DNA of 64,000 bases from Ilumatobacteraceae bacterium (GTDB taxonomy: Bacteria > Actinomycetota > Acidimicrobiia > Acidimicrobiales > Ilumatobacteraceae), in assembly GCA_033344875.1 (NCBI GenBank), contig JAWPMO010000001.1:1017595-1081594 (forward strand), written 5' to 3'. A model generated the notes under the pieces. The model had not been told where the DNA came from, ran no database searches, and saw only the letters and a list, made by a program, of their open reading frames with translations. Shown here one piece after another: positions 59,462 through 64,000 of the stretch. The position numbers were made by a program, and so were the translations under genes. Numbering within the stretch: the stretch's first letter is position 1; every line of letters starts with the position of its first letter.

Positions 59462-59470
59462 ACCGATGGG

Positions 59471-59498
59471 CTAGCTGTGATGACCGGGAACGTTGTCC
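59471..59498 (+). repeat. Left terminal inverted repeat of IS481
   Basis: Begins CTAGCTGTGATGAC and ends ACGTTGTCC. It matches the right end in reverse complement with two single-base gaps and few substitutions. It lies 9 bp upstream of the MBL gene start codon. Confidence 0.88.
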
Positions 59499-59593
59499 CT
59501 GGCGGGATGGGATTGTTGGTCCGCTGAATAGGTGAGCCCTCCGAGCGAGGCTGTGTGTCTTCGACAACGCACACCACTCGCAAGGAGAGCTCG

Positions 59594-60568
59594 ATGGGAC
59601 ACGCTAGAACCCAACACCCGAACGCGTCACTGACACCGCTCGGTCGCCGCAAGATGATTGCCTGTGTGATCGATCGGGGCTGGACGATCGAAGCCACTGC
59701 GGAACGGTTCCAGGTCGACGCGAAGACAGTTCGGAAGTGGCGGGACCGGTTCGTCGCCGAAGGGTCGTCGGGTTTGTTGGATCGTTCGTCGCGGCCGCAC
59801 CGTTCTCCGAGCGCAACACCTGATGATTGTCGGCGGCGGATCATCGAGCTGCGTCAACAGCATCGGTGGGGTGCTGCCCACATCGGGTTCGAGGTTGGTC
59901 GGGCCAGTTCCACGGTGCAGAAGATCCTCATCGCCGAGGGTCTTGGCCGGCTCGACTCCGGTGATCGTGCCACCAAGGACTCGGTCGTGCGCTATCAGCG
60001 CGATCGGCCCGGTGAGCTGGTCCACGTCGACGTCAAGAAACTCGCTGGCATCCCCGACGGTGGCGGTTGGCGAATCCACGGCAAAGGCAACGCCCCCACG
60101 GCGAAACGGTCAACTACCGGTTACAGGTTCCTGCACTCGGCGCTCGATGACCGCACCCGCCTCGTCTACTCCGAGATCCACGCCAACGAACAAGCCGTCA
60201 CCGCCGTCGCCTTCTGGCACCGAGCGAACACCTGGTTCAACGCTCACGGCATCACCGTCGAACGAGTGCTGACCGACAACGGGTCCTGCTACAAGAGTCA
60301 CCTGTGGCGAGACACGCTGCTCGCTGCCGGGATCACCCCGAAACGGACACGACCGTTCCGACCCCAGACCAACGGCAAGATCGAACGCTTTCACCGAATC
60401 CTGCTCGAGGAATGGGCCTACATCCGCGACTGGCACAGCGACGACGAACGCTCAGTCGAGTACGACCACTTCGTGCACTTCTACAATCACCACCGAGCAC
60501 ACGGCGCACTCGGATGGTCAACACCAATCGACACGCTCAAGGACAACGTCCCCGTCATGCACAGCTAG
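59594..60568 (+). CDS. IS481-family transposase (DDE)
   Basis: A 324-residue DDE transposase. N-terminal helix-turn-helix domain (about 15-75: RGWTIEATAERFQVDAKTVRKWRDRF), then the RNase H-fold core: first Asp in LVHVDVKKL, second in VLTDNGSCYKS, Glu in NGKIERFHRILLEEW, followed by FVHFYNHHRAHGALG. Frame is intact. ATG 59594 has AAGGAGA upstream. The stop codon TAG (60566-60568) lies inside the right inverted repeat, so coding and transposon end overlap. Confidence 0.93.
   Translation: MGHARTQHPNASLTPLGRRKMIACVIDRGWTIEATAERFQVDAKTVRKWRDRFVAEGSSGLLDRSSRPHRSPSATPDDCRRRIIELRQQHRWGAAHIGFEVGRASSTVQKILIAEGLGRLDSGDRATKDSVVRYQRDRPGELVHVDVKKLAGIPDGGGWRIHGKGNAPTAKRSTTGYRFLHSALDDRTRLVYSEIHANEQAVTAVAFWHRANTWFNAHGITVERVLTDNGSCYKSHLWRDTLLAAGITPKRTRPFRPQTNGKIERFHRILLEEWAYIRDWHSDDERSVEYDHFVHFYNHHRAHGALGWSTPIDTLKDNVPVMHS
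60541..60568 (-). repeat. Right terminal inverted repeat of IS481
   Basis: Read from the outside (minus strand) it begins CTAGCTGTGCATGAC and contains ACGTTGTCC, mirroring the left end. It includes the last codons and the stop of the transposase. Confidence 0.88.
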
Positions 60569-60641
60569 CACGCCGCAATCGGAACTGCGAGCCCGGAGTG
60601 GTCGCCGAGCGGCCGGCGGGAGCGACCGACGCCCGACCGGA

Positions 60642-60956
60642 TCAGTACCGGTCGTTGGTGCGCTTCTTCGGCGGCGCCTTGAACGGCGCCTCGATCAGCA
60701 GCTCGAAACGAGCGTCGTCCGGCTGATTCTTGTCGTTGAGATTCCGCAGGTAGTTCTTGAGCGCGGCGCGGGCGGGCGCGATGTGATCACCCTTCATCCC
60801 GACCGAGCGGGCGAGCGCGTCCTTCGCCTTGGCGACGCGCTCCTTGCGGGCGGCCTTCTCCTCGTCGGAGTAGTTGCCAGCGGGCTTCTTGGCCTTCGCC
60901 TCCTGGCGGGCGATGCGCTCCGCCTCGAGCTCTTTCAACGACTTCTGTTCGGCCAT
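60642..60956 (-). CDS. Small charged conserved hypothetical protein
   Basis: A 104-residue, very basic helical protein (AEQKSLKELEAERIARQEA, YSDEEKAARKERVAKAKDAL) ending KAPPKKRTNDRY. Likely a nucleic-acid-associated or ribosome-associated protein, but this is a guess from charge. TATGGT lies at -13 on the minus strand. It might once have preceded the MBL gene on the same strand before the IS481 insertion. Confidence 0.7.
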   Translation of the reverse strand: MAEQKSLKELEAERIARQEAKAKKPAGNYSDEEKAARKERVAKAKDALARSVGMKGDHIAPARAALKNYLRNLNDKNQPDDARFELLIEAPFKAPPKKRTNDRY

Positions 60957-60982
60957 GGCCCAGACCATACCGGGCCGGCAGG

Positions 60983-61699
60983 TCAGGCAGCCGTTGACGA
61001 CACGTAGATCGTGCTGGTCGACTCGCCGCCGGTGTAGTGGTTCGGGAACGCGACGACGTGAGCGTCGACGGTGTCGAACACGGCACGCAGCACCTCGACG
61101 AAGTCCTCGTTCGGCGAGAACTCGTCGGACCAGAGCGAGAAGACGCCTCCCGGTACGAGTTGGTCGGCCAGCCGTCGGAGGCCGTCGGGTCGATAGAACC
61201 CGGCGTGGGCGGCGTGCAGCAGATGGCTCGGCGTGTGATCGATGTCGAGCAGGATCGCGTCGTAGGGCGCGCCGGGCACCCGCCCGTCGAGCCCGGCCTC
61301 GACCATGGCGAAGAAGTCGCCGTGCACGAGCGTGCAGCGAGGATCGTCGGCGAGTTCGGAGCCGATCGGGACCAGCCCGCGTTCGTGCCAACCGATCACC
61401 GGCGCGAGCGTGTCGATCACATGGACCGAGGCGACCCGGTCGTCGGTCAGGGCCTGCCGGGCCGTGTAGCCAAGTCCGAGCCCACCGACGACGATCCGGA
61501 GGTCGTCGCCGTGGGTCGCGGCGAGACCCAGGTCGGCCACCGCTCGCTCGCCGGCGGTGAACAGGCTCGACATCAGGAACTCGTCGCCGAGCTTGACCTC
61601 CCAGATGTCGACCTGGAGCGTCGGCTCGAGCCGCCGACGGAGGCTGATGTCGCCCAATGGAGTGATCTGATGGTCGAGTTGCTCGAAAAGGCGGCTCAC
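60983..61699 (-). CDS. Spermidine synthase-like methyltransferase-fold protein
   Basis: A 238-residue protein with a spermidine-synthase/methyltransferase fold. LRIVVGGLGLGYTARQAL is the nucleotide/dcSAM-binding loop, VHVIDTLAPVIGWH carries the acidic residue at the end of strand 2, GDFFAMVEAGL and YDAILLDIDHTPSHLL match the catalytic strand where Asp acts as base. Many actinobacteria use such proteins without proven polyamine activity. GTG 61699 starts MSRLFEQLDHQITPLG; TAGCGT lies at -14. Confidence 0.78.
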   Translation of the reverse strand: MSRLFEQLDHQITPLGDISLRRRLEPTLQVDIWEVKLGDEFLMSSLFTAGERAVADLGLAATHGDDLRIVVGGLGLGYTARQALTDDRVASVHVIDTLAPVIGWHERGLVPIGSELADDPRCTLVHGDFFAMVEAGLDGRVPGAPYDAILLDIDHTPSHLLHAAHAGFYRPDGLRRLADQLVPGGVFSLWSDEFSPNEDFVEVLRAVFDTVDAHVVAFPNHYTGGESTSTIYVSSTAA

Positions 61700-61819
61700 G
61701 GCGCGGCACGCTACCGCTGGTACTCGCATCCGAGCTCGGATCCGAATAGCGTGGACCGCACTCAAGAAACTCGGACTGACCCCGTGGGTACTGCCGAACA
61801 CCGCAGAACGGAGATCCCG

Positions 61820-62194
61820 ATGAAGCTGACCATGACCGCTGCCATCACCGCCCGATGGGGGCACCGAGTGGACGGTTTGATCCACACGCACGCCTGGACG
61901 CTCGAGGCGACCGTGCACGGCGACGAGGACGCACCGATGGTGATGCCGGTCGACGACCTCGAGCTCACGCTGTGTGAGCTGGTCGAACCGTGGGAGAAGC
62001 ACTACCTCACCCACGAGGACCTCGGCGAGTGGAAGGGTTTCCAGCCGATCGTCTGGGAGCGCGAGCCCACGGTCGAGGAGATCGCCCGCTACCTGTGGCA
62101 CCAGGTCCGTGAGCGCGTCCCGCAGCTCGAGTCGATCGCGCTCACCGAGAGCACCGAGTTCGACCGCTGCCGCACCGTGCGCCTCGCTGCCTGA
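61820..62194 (+). CDS. 6-pyruvoyl tetrahydropterin synthase-like protein (QueD family)
   Basis: A 124-residue T-fold protein: ARWGHRVDGLIHTHAWTLEATVHG contains the zinc-binding histidines (GHR, HTH), PTVEEIARYLWHQVRE matches the conserved PTxE helix, and SIALTESTEF the substrate-binding Glu. The loop between the first His and HTH is short, and the catalytic Cys usually found there is missing, so activity may differ from QueD or PTPS. ATG 61820 begins the conserved strand. Isolated; no other queuosine genes nearby. Confidence 0.65.
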   Translation: MKLTMTAAITARWGHRVDGLIHTHAWTLEATVHGDEDAPMVMPVDDLELTLCELVEPWEKHYLTHEDLGEWKGFQPIVWEREPTVEEIARYLWHQVRERVPQLESIALTESTEFDRCRTVRLAA

Positions 62195-62232
62195 CCAGGC
62201 GGGCCGTCGGCGGCCGGGAGTACGATGCGCCC

Positions 62233-62745
62233 ATGTACGGCGATGACCGCGGAGCGAGGCGACGGCGCCGGTACCTGATCGCGGCGGTCGCCACGCTCGC
62301 CGGGTCGGCGTGCAGCAGCGGCGACGACCCCCGGCCGATCGGGGTCGAGGGCTACAGCACGGTGATCGACGGCTTCTTGCCGGCGGTCCCTGCCGACGGC
62401 AGCCGGCCGGTCGTGTACGTCGCCCGACTCGGCGACGAGCCGTTCCCGCTCGACGACCAGGTCGCGATGATCGAACTCGTCGAGGAGAGCCACGACCTCC
62501 GCTTCGTCGACGACGTCGAGGCAGCGGTCGACGACGAGGACACCGACGCTCCCCCGCGCGACGACGGGCTCCTGATCGGGGTGGGCACCATCTCGGTCTC
62601 GGTGCCGCACGTCGTCAGGGTCGAGGTGTACACCACCGCCGGTGCGGTCGATGCACACAAGGTCACCCTCTCGGTCCGCGACGACGTGTGGCGGGTGGAC
62701 ACCAGCGAACCGGTCGACCCGGAGGTGTTCGTCGGTGACGAGTGA
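62233..62745 (+). CDS. Lipoprotein of unknown function
   Basis: A 170-residue protein with a twin-arginine-like n-region (GARRRRRYLIAAVATLAGSAC), lipobox GSAC at about residue 27, and a small beta-rich mature part (RPVVYVARLGDEPFPLDDQ, GTISVSVPHVVRVEVYTT). TACGAT at 62221-62226 is 12 to 7 nt before ATG 62233. The last 11 bp overlap the MFS gene start. No domain recognised. Confidence 0.7.
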   Translation: MYGDDRGARRRRRYLIAAVATLAGSACSSGDDPRPIGVEGYSTVIDGFLPAVPADGSRPVVYVARLGDEPFPLDDQVAMIELVEESHDLRFVDDVEAAVDDEDTDAPPRDDGLLIGVGTISVSVPHVVRVEVYTTAGAVDAHKVTLSVRDDVWRVDTSEPVDPEVFVGDE

Positions 62746-64000
62746 ACCGCTCGACGTCGCCACGACCCGATCGACTGGCGCCGGACTGCGCCGCTGGTTC
62801 CTGGGGCCACCACACGTCGATCGGCTGACGGTCACCCACTGCGTCCACGCTGCCGCCGAAGCCTTCTTCACGGTGTCGATGGCCGGATCGATCTTCTTCA
62901 GCGTCTCGCCGGATGCAGCGCGGCCTCGCGTGCTGCTGTTCCTCGTCGTGACCCTGGCGCCGTTCCTCGTCATGGCGCCGCTCGTCGGGCCGGTCGTCGA
63001 CCGGATCCGCGGCGGTCTGGCGTCGACGATGGTCGCGACGTTCGGCATCCGTGCCGTGCTCGCACTGCTCCTGGCCGAGAACCTGCGATCGCTGTTCCTG
63101 TTCCCGCTGGTGTTCGGCATCCTCGTGGTCGCCAAGACCTACACGGTCGCCCGGAATGCGCTGGTGCCGTCGCTCGTCGAGGACGAACACGACCTCGTCG
63201 CCGCCAACGCCCGACTGTCACGGACGGCGACGTTCGCCGGCGGGATCGCCGCCGCGCTAGCGGTCGCCTTGTACGCAGGTACGTCGGGCGTCTGGTCGTT
63301 GCGGGTCGCTGCGCTGATCTACGTCGGAGGCGTCGTGGTGGCGTGGCGTGTCCGATCGGTGGCACCACGGCTCGAGCCGGTCGGCCGCGATGCATTCGTC
63401 GAGATGGTCCGGCCGGATGTCTCGGGCGCCGTCTGGGACATGGTGGTGCTCCGCGCCGCGCTCGGGTTCGCGCTGTTCCAGTTCGGCTTCTCGCTGCGCG
63501 CCGAAGGTGAGCCGGCGTGGGTGCTCGGTGCCCTCCTGCTGGCGAACGGCACCGGCGGGTTCGTCGGCACCGTCGTGTCGCCCTGGCTCCGCCGGCACAC
63601 CAACGAGCGATCGATGTTCACGGTCGCCCTGGTGGGGTCTGCGTTGGTCGCGCTCGCGGCCGGCGTCGTGTTCAGCCGCATCACGCTGACCATCGCGATC
63701 TTCGTGCTCGGCATGTCGGTGAGCGTCGGGCGACGCGCCCTCGACGCGACCATTCAGCGCCAGGCGCCGCACGCGAGGAGCGGGCAGGTGTACGCCGGCC
63801 TCGAGACCCGGCTGGAGCTCGCCTGGGTCAGCGCGGCCTGTCTCGCCGTGGCGCTCCGGGTCGCCACGTGGATCGGGATGCTGGCGCTCGCGATCTTCCT
63901 GGCGCTGGTCGCGATCGTCCACCTCCGTCGGCGGGGTGGGCTGCTGTCGGTGCGGCCGGTCGGGTCGATGCCGCTCGCCGACCGGCTGCTCCTGCGCGCC
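62735..64000 (+). CDS. MFS transporter (runs off the window)
   Basis: An open frame from GTG 62735 continues to the last base, 422 codons without a stop. It encodes many hydrophobic helices: VLLFLVVTLAPFLVMAPLVGPVVDRIRGG, LRSLFLFPLVFGILVVAKTYTVARNALVPSL, AALAVALYAGTSGVW, WVLGALLLANGTGGFVGTVVSPWL, MFTVALVGSALVALAAGVVFS. The pattern fits a 12-helix MFS exporter. The start overlaps the preceding lipoprotein by 11 bp, so they are coupled. The C-terminus is missing. Confidence 0.82.
   Translation, partial: MTSEPLDVATTRSTGAGLRRWFLGPPHVDRLTVTHCVHAAAEAFFTVSMAGSIFFSVSPDAARPRVLLFLVVTLAPFLVMAPLVGPVVDRIRGGLASTMVATFGIRAVLALLLAENLRSLFLFPLVFGILVVAKTYTVARNALVPSLVEDEHDLVAANARLSRTATFAGGIAAALAVALYAGTSGVWSLRVAALIYVGGVVVAWRVRSVAPRLEPVGRDAFVEMVRPDVSGAVWDMVVLRAALGFALFQFGFSLRAEGEPAWVLGALLLANGTGGFVGTVVSPWLRRHTNERSMFTVALVGSALVALAAGVVFSRITLTIAIFVLGMSVSVGRRALDATIQRQAPHARSGQVYAGLETRLELAWVSAACLAVALRVATWIGMLALAIFLALVAIVHLRRRGGLLSVRPVGSMPLADRLLLRA

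Larger units (their letters stand above)
59471..60568 (+). mobile_element. IS481-family insertion sequence
   Basis: A complete element of about 1.1 kb: one transposase gene between 28-bp imperfect terminal inverted repeats (59471-59498 and 60541-60568) that both start CTAGCTGTG. No target-site duplication is seen in the flanks (GATGGG left, CACGCC right), which could mean an old insertion or rearranged ends. It lies between the MBL gene and a small minus-strand gene. Confidence 0.88.

Overview
The window reads as one chromosome segment of a high-GC actinobacterium. I infer a member of the Acidimicrobiia (Ilumatobacter-like), from these signs: very high GC at third codon positions, many GTG starts, a classical menaquinone pathway, an LLM/F420-type oxidoreductase, an MtrA/MtrB/LpqB-like signalling set, and many first genes with a TANNNT box 12-15 nt upstream of the start codon (leaderless style). 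No species can be named from the sequence alone.

Layout. 0-10.5 kb: end of an FMN-binding protein, recO, two cis-prenyltransferase homologues with complementary missing motifs, a DinG-type helicase, an IS110 element, a crotonase, a divergent MtrA-like regulator / MtrB-like kinase / LpqB-like lipoprotein set, and era. 10.5-16 kb: lipid and CoA enzymes, a serine hydrolase and an unusual zinc-ribbon SDR. 16-30 kb: a dispersed menaquinone cluster (menG, menF, menD, menH, menA, menE) mixed with a LysR/EamA pair, a dual-specificity phosphatase, an HNH nuclease, a nitronate monooxygenase, a DsbA-like protein and an amidase. 30-36.5 kb: an MFS protein, the CBS transporter-ybeY-phoH operon and a membrane GGDEF/EAL protein. 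The genes uppS, recO, era, amidase, CBS protein, ybeY and phoH form a compact block in mycobacteria; here the same genes are spread over 34 kb.

36.5-44.5 kb: tRNA-Cys, small membrane and lipoproteins, an acyl-CoA ligase, a GH13 glucosidase with a LacI-type operator, an aldehyde dehydrogenase, a ferredoxin and flavodoxin-like pair, and topoisomerase IB. 44.5-48.7 kb: a decayed integrative island ending at tRNA-Gly(GCC). It holds a broken TPR gene, two separate tyrosine-recombinase remnants, and one intact four-gene operon (XRE-cupin regulator, half-size EamA transporter, solo B3/B4 tRNA-editing-type domain, PaiB-like FMN protein) behind a promoter full of inverted repeats. 48.7-64 kb: MutM/Nei glycosylase, metX behind a SAM-riboswitch-like leader, a saccharopine-dehydrogenase-like protein, a PdxA2 / four-carbon-acid-sugar-kinase pair, hydrolases, SURF1, an MBL-fold protein, an IS481 element with clear terminal inverted repeats, a spermidine-synthase-like protein, a PTPS-like protein, a lipoprotein and an MFS transporter cut by the window end.

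The observation I rate highest is the divergent pair at 935-2234. One protein keeps the cis-prenyltransferase catalytic motifs but lacks the C-terminal RxG tail; the other lacks the catalytic Asp and RTSGE motifs but keeps an RRFGG tail. That is the division of labour known from eukaryotic DHDDS/NgBR (Rer2/Nus1), so this may be a bacterial two-subunit undecaprenyl/decaprenyl diphosphate synthase.
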